NCBI RefSeq assembly: GCF_014199195.1 | Contig: NZ_JACIJE010000014.1 | Span: 1 to 64,000, forward strand | Length of the DNA: 64,000 nucleotides | Direction of reading: 5' to 3' | DNA from: Neoroseomonas alkaliterrae | GTDB lineage: Bacteria > Pseudomonadota > Alphaproteobacteria > Acetobacterales > Acetobacteraceae | In this document: positions 1-8,047 of the stretch, piece after piece | Position numbering within the stretch: the stretch's first letter is position 1 | How the letters are laid out: every line of letters starts with the position of its first letter | Translations under genes and position numbers: made by a program | Notes under the pieces: generated by a model | What the model was told of the DNA's origin: nothing | Database searches by the model: none | Seen by the model: only the letters and a program-made list of their open reading frames with translations

Positions 1-1
1 C

Positions 2-97
2 GTCACCCGCGGCCTCGGCCAGACCCAGCCGCTGGTCCCGACACCGGACAACACACGCGAACCACAGAACAGGCGCGTGGAGATCATCCTGCGGTGA
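2..97 (+). CDS. C-terminal end of an OmpA-family protein (partial, cut by window edge)
   Basis: An open frame runs from base 2 to a TGA at 95-97 and encodes 31 residues. It ends in QNRRVEIILR, the usual C-terminal close of OmpA/Pal/MotB peptidoglycan-binding domains, where NRRVEI follows the last helix. The rest lies outside the window, so function beyond peptidoglycan binding cannot be judged. It points towards the Zorya operon on the opposite strand and may be an unrelated outer-membrane protein gene at the island border. Confidence 0.7.
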   Translation, partial: VTRGLGQTQPLVPTPDNTREPQNRRVEIILR

Positions 98-166
98 TAC
101 CGGGCGGAAAAGCGGCAGGCTTGATGTTGAAATTTCCCCGTTGCGTGGGCGGTTTGTGGGTAGCGG

Positions 167-277
167 TCAGCCCGTTTTGAGCAGCTTCGCCGGTTCGAAC
201 TCGATCGGCGAGAGGTAGCCGCGGAACGAACGGCGCTTGGTCGGCTTGCAGAGGCCCTCGAAGAAATGGAGCACGGC
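167..277 (-). pseudogene. IS3-family-like transposase, C-terminal remnant
   Basis: Reading the minus strand gives about 36 codons ending at a TGA (169-167). They contain KPTKRRSFRGYLSPIEFE, close to the C-terminal signature of IS3-type DDE transposases (RRHS.LGY.SP.EFE). No start codon, upstream DDE core or inverted repeats are visible, so this is a decayed fragment. It sits between the OmpA-type gene end and the 3' end of the Zorya operon, which fits past insertion activity at the island border. Confidence 0.6.
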
Positions 278-316
278 TATGCGTGGCCCGGCCTGTCGGC
301 GCCCCGCACCCCATGC

Positions 317-3202
317 TCAACGGCCCTCACCCCGGAGCGTCTGCTCGAGCAAGTCCTCCCGATCAGCATCCGTCGCGGCAGGCGGCAGCAGCGCCTCTCG
401 CATGAGTCGGCGCTTGCGTTCCAATAAGGCGTGGAGGTTCTCGTCGAACGACCGCCGCCCGTCCGGCAATACAGCCATGGGGATGTGGATGGTGACCGGG
501 CGCGACTGCCCGATCCGCAGCACGCGCCCCGTGCACTGGTCCTCGACTGCAGGATTCCACCAGCGGGAGAGGTGGATCACATGGTTCGCGCGGGTCAGCG
601 TCAGCCCCACCCCGCCAGCTCGCGGCGAGAGCAGCATGACGTCGAAACCGCCCTCGGACGACTGGAACCGATCCACGCGCGCCTGACGCGTCTTACCGTT
701 CACCGCACCGTTGATCACCATGGGCGGTGACGAAAGGCGGTAGCGCCGTTGCAGCAGTCCCACGAGCCGGGACTGCATTTCCAGGTCGTCAAGAAATATC
801 AACGCGCGCTCGTTCTTCGCGGCGATCCCGTCGAGTGCCTCGATCGCCGTGCGAAGACGCGCGGACGCGGAGACGAACGCCTCGTCCCCTGGATCCGATT
901 GCGTGTCCGGGTGCAGGCAGATGGCGCGCAGCCGCTGCAACGCCTCCAGCACTCCGCCGCGCTTTCCAGCCTCGCGAGCGTCCCGGAGCGTCGTCTCATA
1001 GGCCGCGAGCTGGGCACCCTCCATCGGCGCGGCACGGATGATTTCTTCACGCGGCGGCAATTCCGGGAGGCGATCCTCCTTCAACCGGCGCAGCAGAAGC
1101 GGCGGCCGTCCCGATCTCTCCCGGTCCAGGCTTTCGCGCAGGTGCCGCAGCTTCGCGGCATCCGCAGCCTCCTCGTAGCGGACGCTGAACGACTTCAGGT
1201 CGCCGAGGCAGCCCGGATGCACGGTGTCCACGATGCACCACAAATCGGCCAGCCGGTTCTCGACCGGCGTGCCGGTCAGCGCCATGCGGAACTCGGCCTG
1301 CATCGCCTTCGCCGCATCGGTCAGCCGGACGCCCGGCGTCTTGATCTTCTGCGCCTCGTCGAACAGCAGTGCGGCGAACCGCACTTGGCCAAAATCGCGG
1401 TCGTAGTCTCGCAGCGTCTCGTAGGTCGTGAGCACCCAGTCCGCCTCGCGAAGCCGTCCGACGTCCAGGGCCGGCCGCCCATCGGCGTCGCGGCGTCGGA
1501 TTGCGGCCAACCCCTGGCCGAAGGCTGGCAGACAGCGCCCAAGCCCCGGCGCCACGAGATGGCGATCGTGTTCGGCGCGCCAGTTCTCGAGCAGCCCCGT
1601 CGGGGCGACGATCATCACCGGCGCCCGCTCAACAACGCCACTCTGCATCCCTTCCCGCAGCCACGCCAGGAAAGCCAAGCCCTGCAGCGTCTTGCCCAGG
1701 CCCATGTCATCGGCCAGCAGGACACCCGGCAGCCCCTTCATCCATGCGCGCTGTAGCCAAGCGATCCCCTCGGCCTGATGCGGCTTCGGAACCGTCGTCA
1801 GACTGGCCGGCAAAGCCATCGCTGGCGCGGATCGGCCCGGCGCCACCGCCTCCTCGACCTCGATCGTCTCCTCATTCGGCTTGATGATGAGAACCTCAGG
1901 CGCCCCGGAAACCGCAGACGTCTCGCGACGGCGCGGCAGCAACGCCGCTTCCGCCCTCTGCAGCGCGGACAGCGTCTCGTGATGCGCGGGGATAGCGATC
2001 GTCTTGCCGTCCATGACGAGGTCAACGCTCGCATGGCCCGCACCGATGGCCGACTCGACGCGGGCCTGCAGATCGGCGATCTGATCGCGCGAGAGCGGGA
2101 TCCGTCGCCCATCAACCTCGATGCCGGCATACGGGCCCTTTGGTTCTCCTGCGCCATCAGCCCCGGGAGTCTCGGGACCGAACCAGTCGGTCGCGGACAG
2201 CGGCACCCACGGCACGACCCGCTTCGTCCACAGGCCGAGGCCGACGACCCTCTCCGACCAGGCGGCGGTCTCCTGGAACAGCTGCTCGATCACCGTCGGA
2301 TCGGCATCCTCGCCCAGCGCTTCGCGGAGGAAGGCGCGCGGCGCTGCAGCGAAGGCGCGGCGGGTTTCCGCCGGTGCGGAGGCGATGCGGCGCACCTCCG
2401 CCAGCGCGTGGCGCAGCACCGGCGAGAGGACAACATACCATCCCTCCCCCAGCGCGTAGACTGGGCGGGCGTTGCTGAAGCGCAGGAACTGGTCCTCGCC
2501 GAAGGTCCGTTGCTGCTCTGGCGGCAGTAGAGGTTCCTTCTCTGCAGCGCCGCTGCGGTGCAGAACGGGCAACAATCGCAGGTCCTCGCCTTCGCCTTTC
2601 AGGTCGAGCGAGAAGGCGTCGGCCTGGACGATCGTCATGCGCCCGAGCAGGCCACGCGCGGATGCCTCGCCCTGCTGTTCGGCCGCAGGCAGAACCTCTC
2701 GCAAAGCGGCAATGGCCGACAGGCGTGAGGTGATGTCCTCCACCGGCGCCCCAGCCAGCCGGTCAATGGCCTCGGCAATGTCGAACAGGCTTGTCGGCAG
2801 CCGCTGCAACGCCCCGCCAACCCGCAGCCAAGCACCGATGCGCTCGACCCCGATCACCGCCTGCCCGGTGGGGCGCTGCCAGGAGAGGGTGGCGCGGAAG
2901 TCGGGGCGGACAATCAATCCGCTGCCTTCCACCACTGCGCGCAACGCAGTCGCGGGCGGCAGGCTGAGCGCCGCCGCTTCGCGCGCCGAAAGCCCGGCGA
3001 TCGCGTCATGCGCGACGAACAGCGCGTCCGCTTCGGCAATGGCGCTGCCCGCAGCGATCAGTCGCTGCGCGAGATCCACGCCGGGCAGCAGCGCGGACGG
3101 CGCCTCGATGGCCCAGGCATCGAGCGGCAGGGCCGCGCCGTTCCGCTCAAGCCGAATCTCTGTCCAATCCCGCGATACGTCATGGGTGAAGGTGATCGTC
3201 AT
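317..3202 (-). CDS. zorD: ZorD-like SNF2-family helicase of a type I Zorya defence system
   Basis: A 961-aa protein. Its N-terminal half (about 1-460) has no motif I recognise; the C-terminal half is a SNF2/SWI2 ATPase. Visible motifs are Walker A DDMGLGKT (about 497-504), a DEAQ box in LLFDEAQKIK (about 613-622), motif III LTGTPVENRL (about 640) and helicase-C motifs AGGVGLTLTRA (about 860) and GRVLRIGQ (about 890). In type I Zorya, ZorD is the cytosolic effector that acts on invading DNA after ZorAB senses infection. The start at 3202 makes an ATGA overlap with the zorC stop; a GTG at 3214 is possible but less likely. It is the last gene of the operon and somewhat shorter than the E. coli protein (about 1,080 aa). 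Confidence 0.9.
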   Translation of the reverse strand: MTITFTHDVSRDWTEIRLERNGAALPLDAWAIEAPSALLPGVDLAQRLIAAGSAIAEADALFVAHDAIAGLSAREAAALSLPPATALRAVVEGSGLIVRPDFRATLSWQRPTGQAVIGVERIGAWLRVGGALQRLPTSLFDIAEAIDRLAGAPVEDITSRLSAIAALREVLPAAEQQGEASARGLLGRMTIVQADAFSLDLKGEGEDLRLLPVLHRSGAAEKEPLLPPEQQRTFGEDQFLRFSNARPVYALGEGWYVVLSPVLRHALAEVRRIASAPAETRRAFAAAPRAFLREALGEDADPTVIEQLFQETAAWSERVVGLGLWTKRVVPWVPLSATDWFGPETPGADGAGEPKGPYAGIEVDGRRIPLSRDQIADLQARVESAIGAGHASVDLVMDGKTIAIPAHHETLSALQRAEAALLPRRRETSAVSGAPEVLIIKPNEETIEVEEAVAPGRSAPAMALPASLTTVPKPHQAEGIAWLQRAWMKGLPGVLLADDMGLGKTLQGLAFLAWLREGMQSGVVERAPVMIVAPTGLLENWRAEHDRHLVAPGLGRCLPAFGQGLAAIRRRDADGRPALDVGRLREADWVLTTYETLRDYDRDFGQVRFAALLFDEAQKIKTPGVRLTDAAKAMQAEFRMALTGTPVENRLADLWCIVDTVHPGCLGDLKSFSVRYEEAADAAKLRHLRESLDRERSGRPPLLLRRLKEDRLPELPPREEIIRAAPMEGAQLAAYETTLRDAREAGKRGGVLEALQRLRAICLHPDTQSDPGDEAFVSASARLRTAIEALDGIAAKNERALIFLDDLEMQSRLVGLLQRRYRLSSPPMVINGAVNGKTRQARVDRFQSSEGGFDVMLLSPRAGGVGLTLTRANHVIHLSRWWNPAVEDQCTGRVLRIGQSRPVTIHIPMAVLPDGRRSFDENLHALLERKRRLMREALLPPAATDADREDLLEQTLRGEGR

Positions 3203-4641
3203 CGCGGTGTCCACTCGGCCGGGGTGATCCGGAAGCCAGCGCGGCGCGCGAGGAGTTCCGCCGCGCTGCCCTGCCAGAGCCCGCGGTCGGAGCCGTTATG
3301 GGCCAAGCCGGAGCCGTCGTCTGACCCTCTGGAGCCGGTCGCCGGATTGGACGGAAACGGGAGCCCCTTCCCCGTCAGGTCGTCGCGCGAGTACGATGAC
3401 CGGTACAATGCCGGCGCGTTCTTCCACTCGGCCGGCCAGGCGCGCAGCTTCCCGTTGTGGCTCCATTCGCACAGAACGAGCGGGCCGATGCGCATGAGCA
3501 GCACGGACTGATTGCTGTCCACACCCCCGCCTTCAAGCCGGCCGAAGGCTCCGGCGAGGTCGCTCACCGTCTTGGCCGAGGAATGGACGCGGCTGCCGAG
3601 CGCAAGCCACGCGTCCTCGATGGCCCCGCGCTCCAGATAGGCCGACCAGAACGCCTGGCGATAGCGCCACTGGTGGTCCAGCGCATGCTCGGCGATCAGG
3701 TCGAAGAAGGCGGCCAGCGAAGCGCGCGCCAGCCACTGCCGCATCAGCGCGGTCGCCGCCTCGCCGACCGGCGTCCACATCGGCGCCCGGGTGCGCGGAT
3801 CGCCCAGATGGCGCAGCAGGAAGTCCCGCACCGGCTCACGAAGGGTCGGCGCCGGCGGACGGCCCCCGTCCAGCCAGGCGGCAAGCAGCCCGCGGCCGAC
3901 CTCTCCGCGCAGTTCCTGACCGAAGCGAAGTTCCCCGTCCGGGGCCAGCACCGCAAACGCGCGCTCCAGCCCGACGTGAGCCGCTCCACCGCGCAGGACC
4001 TTCGGCATCACGCCCAGCATGCCGCGCAGGATCGCCCGCATGTAGCCGCCGGACGCACGGAAGGCATCATCGAGGCCCGTGGCAGCGAGCACCTCTTCCA
4101 CGCGCTGCGGACCTGTCAGGAGTGCCGCGCCGATCCGGGCCGGTCCGGCATCGGCATCGAACATCGCGAAGGCGGTTTGCGCCTGTCGCCAGTGGTCCAG
4201 CAGCGGATCCCGGCCGTAGGCGAGCAAGGTGCGGATGGAGCCCCCCCCGGCCCTAACGGTCGCGCTACCGGGAACGAAATCCCGCAGCCATGCCTCGATG
4301 AGCGATCGGCTCCGCCTCGGCGACGCGCTGGCAGCCTCGACCACAGCCGCCATCAGTCCCGGGATCTCAGCCCCCTGCGGGGCGCCGTTCCACAACAGCC
4401 ATGCGGCATCGCGCAACTCACGCCGCGTAGGCGGCGCCTTGTCCCGGCCGGTGTAGAAGGCGTGCAGACGGCGGCGTAACGCCTCCATCGCCTGGTCCGT
4501 CGGAGGGCGACGGTCCAGGTCGGTTGCCTGCAGCATTTCGACGAGACGCTGGCTCGGTGTCTTGGGCGGTGGAACGAACGCCCTTGGCACCAGTGCGATG
4601 CCGGCGCGCAGGCGACCCATCGCATTGCGGGTGTGCGTCAT
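3199..4641 (-). CDS. zorC: ZorC-like EH-signature protein of type I Zorya
   Basis: A 480-aa, mainly helical protein. Near the C-terminus (about 375-398) is the stretch LVLCEWSHNGKLRAW, whose Glu and His fit the EH_signature family found in ZorC. ZorC works with ZorD downstream of the ZorAB motor and is thought to bind DNA. The open frame extends upstream into zorB, but the ATG at 4641 overlaps the zorB stop as ATGA and yields a sensible N-terminus, so I place the start there. The next gene, zorD, overlaps the stop in the same way. The identification rests on position plus the EH-like motif; the body of the protein diverges from anything I can recall. Confidence 0.82.
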   Translation of the reverse strand: MTHTRNAMGRLRAGIALVPRAFVPPPKTPSQRLVEMLQATDLDRRPPTDQAMEALRRRLHAFYTGRDKAPPTRRELRDAAWLLWNGAPQGAEIPGLMAAVVEAASASPRRSRSLIEAWLRDFVPGSATVRAGGGSIRTLLAYGRDPLLDHWRQAQTAFAMFDADAGPARIGAALLTGPQRVEEVLAATGLDDAFRASGGYMRAILRGMLGVMPKVLRGGAAHVGLERAFAVLAPDGELRFGQELRGEVGRGLLAAWLDGGRPPAPTLREPVRDFLLRHLGDPRTRAPMWTPVGEAATALMRQWLARASLAAFFDLIAEHALDHQWRYRQAFWSAYLERGAIEDAWLALGSRVHSSAKTVSDLAGAFGRLEGGGVDSNQSVLLMRIGPLVLCEWSHNGKLRAWPAEWKNAPALYRSSYSRDDLTGKGLPFPSNPATGSRGSDDGSGLAHNGSDRGLWQGSAAELLARRAGFRITPAEWTPR

Positions 4642-5678
4642 GGTGGCACTTGCCGCAAGGCGTCGATCTGCTCGATCAGCCGACGCAGCTCCTCGGAGGT
4701 GCGGGCGGACAGCACGAAGCGGATATCGATGCGGCGGTTCTGGGCGAAGGCCGCCTCGTCCGAACCCAGGGCGACCGGCCGGCGCTGGCCGTAGCCAGAG
4801 ATGCCGAGAAGGGGCACCGAGTTGCTGTTCAGGATGTTCTCGAGTGTCGGTTGGCGGTCGCGCATTGCGGCGAACACGCTTAAGGCTCGCTCCGCCGAAA
4901 GACGGTCGTTGTTGGAAATCGTTCCCCGCTGGTCCGTGTGCCCCTCGATCAACACGGCTTCCAGGATCGGCTTGTCCAGCGGGCCGCAATTGGTCCGCTC
5001 CATGCCGACGGTGAAACAGGGAAGCAGCCGCACAAACACGTCCGCCAGGATCTCCACCGCCCGCCGCGCACCCTCTGAAAGTTCGGCACTGTTGGACGCG
5101 AACAGCACGTCGCCGGAAAGGCGCAGCAGGCCTGATTGATGTTCTGGGTCGACAATAACGCCACGGCCCCGAAGAATCGCTCGGAGGCGTTCGAGAAGGT
5201 TGGCACGCGCCTCTTCGCGTTCTCGAATCTCCTGCTGCAGCCGAGCGACCGCGGCATCGAGCGCGACCTGCAGCCGCTCGTTCCGGGCGCGCAGGGCCTC
5301 AGCCTCAGCCGTCCGCTCGCGGGCAAGCTCCTGCTGCCTTCGCGCCTCGGCCTCGGCCAGGCGCGCGATTTCGGCCTGGCGTTCCGCCTCGGCGCGCTGC
5401 CGCTGCGCGTCGCTCAGCGCGAGGCGAACTACATCGGCCAGCCGACGGGCCTCCGCCTCCTGCTCCTCGGCGCGGCGGCGGGCTTCCTCGGCCTGGATCC
5501 GCAACTGCTCGTACCGCTCGAGCGCGACGACCTGCTGCTGTTCTGCTTCCCGGAAGTTCAGCGCCAACACGGTGAGCATCAGCAGGAACACGAACAGGAT
5601 GCCGACCATCAGGTCGCTGACGGAGGCGAAGTAGCCTTCGCCACCCTCCGTGTCGGCTTCGGCGGACGACCTAGCCAT
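4638..5678 (-). CDS. zorB: ZorB-like MotB/OmpA-domain motor subunit with long coiled coil
   Basis: A 346-aa inner-membrane protein. A single N-terminal transmembrane helix (about 17-42) begins SVSDLMVGILFVFLLM, with Asp22 placed like the proton-binding Asp of MotB/ZorB. Residues about 45-165 form an uninterrupted Glu/Arg/Ala-rich coiled coil. The rest is an OmpA-like peptidoglycan-binding domain with EGHTDQRG and NRRIDIRF. In Zorya, a ZorB dimer sits inside a ZorA pentamer and anchors the motor to the wall. It starts 2 bases after zorA and overlaps zorC by 4 bases. The helical linker looks longer than in the E. coli type I protein (about 246 aa). Confidence 0.9.
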   Translation of the reverse strand: MARSSAEADTEGGEGYFASVSDLMVGILFVFLLMLTVLALNFREAEQQQVVALERYEQLRIQAEEARRRAEEQEAEARRLADVVRLALSDAQRQRAEAERQAEIARLAEAEARRQQELARERTAEAEALRARNERLQVALDAAVARLQQEIREREEARANLLERLRAILRGRGVIVDPEHQSGLLRLSGDVLFASNSAELSEGARRAVEILADVFVRLLPCFTVGMERTNCGPLDKPILEAVLIEGHTDQRGTISNNDRLSAERALSVFAAMRDRQPTLENILNSNSVPLLGISGYGQRRPVALGSDEAAFAQNRRIDIRFVLSARTSEELRRLIEQIDALRQVPP

Positions 5679-5680
5679 GG

Positions 5681-7963
5681 TCAGCGCTTCTTCACCTGGT
5701 CGAGGAAGTCGGCCAGCGTCTCCTCAAGCTGTTTCACGGCCGCGCCGAGGTGGGTCGTCGCCTTTGCGAGGTTGGTGTCGGTCTGCGTGACGAAGGACGT
5801 GACCTGCGTCGTGAAGCCTTTCAGGCCCTTCTGCAGCTCATCCAGGGTGCGCCCGAGTTCCCTGTCCACCCCTTCGAACCGGCCAGCCGCTCGCGTGAGT
5901 TCCTCTGTCAGGCGGCTGCCAGCGGCCTGCGTCGTCTCCAGCCGGCTTATGGCGCCCGTGACCTGCTCCATGGCGGAGCGCAGGGTTTCGGCCACGGCGC
6001 GGAGCGGCTGCAGCGCGTCCTTCACCGTCGCGCCAGCCGCCTTCATGTCGGCGGCGCCGGACGTGAGGGGCGTCGCGGCGCCGACGACGGCGCTCTCGAG
6101 CTGCGACACCTTTGCCGACAGTCGCTCGGCTGCGTCCGCGACCAAGCGCGCCTGCTCGCCGAGACGGCCGATCCCGCCTGCCGCGGCGGTCGCCGCCCCC
6201 TGCAGATGGACGCCGGCCTCGCTTCCGCCCTTCGCCAGAGCGGTTCCGGCGGCATGCCCGGAGGCAGCCAGATCCTGGGCCGCCTTGCCCAGCGCCTGGG
6301 CAAGCGATGCTCCGGCCCCGTCGAGGGACTCGCGAAGCGCCTGGCCGCCCGTTGTCGCGCTGGAACGGACCGCCTCCCCGGCGTCGGTGACGCCGTTCCG
6401 TAGCTCCTCGAGCATCGCGCGCAGCTCGATACGCATGCCCTCGGTCGCGTCCGCGATCCGCTTCACGGCCTCTTGCGCACCGCGCCCCAACGCGCCGCCG
6501 GACGCCTCGCCCGCCTGCTCCATCGCCCTCGCGACCTTCGCCGCCGTGGCCTCAAAGCCCTCAGCCGCGGCGGCGATGCGCTCGGCGACGGCATCGAGGG
6601 CGCTCGTTCCCGCCGTGCGGCTGGCCTCCGCCATTGAGCGGAGCTCGCCCAGCATCGCCTCGAACTGCTGGGCAAGACGGGCGTTCGCAGCCTCCGCCTC
6701 GGCCCCCATCCGACGTTGCATGGCCTCGGCCGCCTGCGATAGTGACTCGGCGACCTGATTCGCAGCGTCCTGGAAGCCCTTCGCCGCCTCCTCCACCCTG
6801 GCGGAGAGCCTGTCGCCTGCGTCCGCCCCGGCCGTCCGGGTCCGGTCGGCGACCTCGCGCAGGGACTGCGCGACAGCGGCCATCTGGTCCGTGACGCGGC
6901 TCAGCGCCTGCTCCGCTCCCTCGCCCATTCGTCTCGCCATCGCGTCGGCGGACTGGGCCATGCGGACGGCGGCTTCCCCAAGGCCACCCTGCAGCCCCTC
7001 GAGCCGGGCGGCCAAGCCGGCGAGGCTCGCCGCCACGTGCTCCATCCGGTCCCCGGTCCCGCCCTGCAGACGCTCGAGGAAGGTCGATAGCATGGTCCGG
7101 ACAGCGTCCTCGTTGCGAGAGGACATGCCGGTGGCCAGCTCCTGCATCGCGTTCGTCAGCGGGCCGATATGCTCGCCGAGCCGCGTGTCGAACACCTTGT
7201 CGAACGCGGTCCCGATGTTGACGGCCAGTTCGGTCGAGAATGTCTCCAGCTGCTCCTGCTGCTTCTCCAGCAGGCGGTTCGCCTCCGCCTGTAGCGCCAC
7301 CGGCGTGATGATCGGCACACGCGCCTCGAGGGCCGACAGATATCCGTCGAGCGCCGCGTCAGTCTGCTTCAGACAGTGCTTCCGCAGGAGAGCGTAGGCG
7401 ATGGACAGGGCAAGCCCGACCAGCGAGGTGATGAACTTGAACGAGGCGGCGTCCAGCAGTTTTCGAAGGCTGTTGTTGCGCGCGCCCTGGTCCGCGCTTG
7501 GCGCGACGATGCCGCCGGCCTCGCCCAGCGCCACCATCAGGCCGAAGAAGGTGAACAAGAGGCCGGCGCCGACCAGCAGGTTCGGCAAGGCGGCATGGTA
7601 GCGGACATCCATCCCGGCTGCGCGAAGCAGCGCAGCGCTGTCAAACCACAGTTCCGCGCGGCTTGTCGCTCGCACGGGTACATTCGGCTGCGCCGGCACC
7701 AGGAGCGTTTCGCGATACTCCCTCCAGCGGGGGCCCAAGAGCGGCACCGTGGCCAGCTCGGCGGAGACGCGCTCATAGATGGCCGCGAATCCCAGGGGAT
7801 CCTGCGCCTCCTCGATGCGCTGCCGGGCCGTTGCCAGGGCGCGCGTCACCTCGCGCGTGCCGGAGCGAAGCCGCACCGCCGACCACCAGGCCCAGGCGAT
7901 CAACAGGCCCACCACGGACCCGATCACACCGGGATGCGCGACCAGCTGTGCGAGGAGTTGCAT
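5681..7963 (-). CDS. zorA: ZorA-like MotA-family motor subunit with long cytoplasmic tail
   Basis: A 760-aa protein and the first gene of the operon. Transmembrane segments are visible at about 12-30, 128-147 and 174-195, the last two in the MotA/ExbB-like core. From about 225 to the end there is a continuous Ala/Glu/Arg-rich helical region with quasi-repeats such as AVAQSLREVADRTRTAG. This matches ZorA, whose tail projects into the cytoplasm and is needed to relay the infection signal. A flagellar stator is excluded by the tail and by the helicase neighbours. GGAG lies 9 bases before the ATG at 7963. Confidence 0.9.
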   Translation of the reverse strand: MQLLAQLVAHPGVIGSVVGLLIAWAWWSAVRLRSGTREVTRALATARQRIEEAQDPLGFAAIYERVSAELATVPLLGPRWREYRETLLVPAQPNVPVRATSRAELWFDSAALLRAAGMDVRYHAALPNLLVGAGLLFTFFGLMVALGEAGGIVAPSADQGARNNSLRKLLDAASFKFITSLVGLALSIAYALLRKHCLKQTDAALDGYLSALEARVPIITPVALQAEANRLLEKQQEQLETFSTELAVNIGTAFDKVFDTRLGEHIGPLTNAMQELATGMSSRNEDAVRTMLSTFLERLQGGTGDRMEHVAASLAGLAARLEGLQGGLGEAAVRMAQSADAMARRMGEGAEQALSRVTDQMAAVAQSLREVADRTRTAGADAGDRLSARVEEAAKGFQDAANQVAESLSQAAEAMQRRMGAEAEAANARLAQQFEAMLGELRSMAEASRTAGTSALDAVAERIAAAAEGFEATAAKVARAMEQAGEASGGALGRGAQEAVKRIADATEGMRIELRAMLEELRNGVTDAGEAVRSSATTGGQALRESLDGAGASLAQALGKAAQDLAASGHAAGTALAKGGSEAGVHLQGAATAAAGGIGRLGEQARLVADAAERLSAKVSQLESAVVGAATPLTSGAADMKAAGATVKDALQPLRAVAETLRSAMEQVTGAISRLETTQAAGSRLTEELTRAAGRFEGVDRELGRTLDELQKGLKGFTTQVTSFVTQTDTNLAKATTHLGAAVKQLEETLADFLDQVKKR

Positions 7964-8047
7964 TCCGTCTCGGCTCCGGATCTTGCTAGGCTTGTTAGGG
8001 AATTAATTATTCACCAACCGCACGAATCAGACGTTCAAAGTGATACG
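7964..8047. promoter_or_regulatory. AT-rich divergent intergenic region between zorA and the 8048 gene
   Basis: These 84 bases separate two divergently transcribed genes and are visibly AT-rich (aattaattat at 8001-8010) in a GC-rich window. A weak rightward promoter can be drawn: TTGCTA at 7983-7988 and AATTAT at 8005-8010. The leftward promoter for zorABCD must also lie here. No clear operator dyad is seen apart from the palindrome AATTAATT. Confidence 0.45.

Noticed and set aside
2..97. OmpA tail as part of a second Zorya operon
   Set aside because: Only 31 residues are visible, on the other strand, with no neighbouring Zorya gene in view.
4638..7963. Flagellar stator motA-motB pair
   Set aside because: The long ZorA tail and the adjacent EH-signature and helicase genes fit Zorya; no flagellar genes are nearby.
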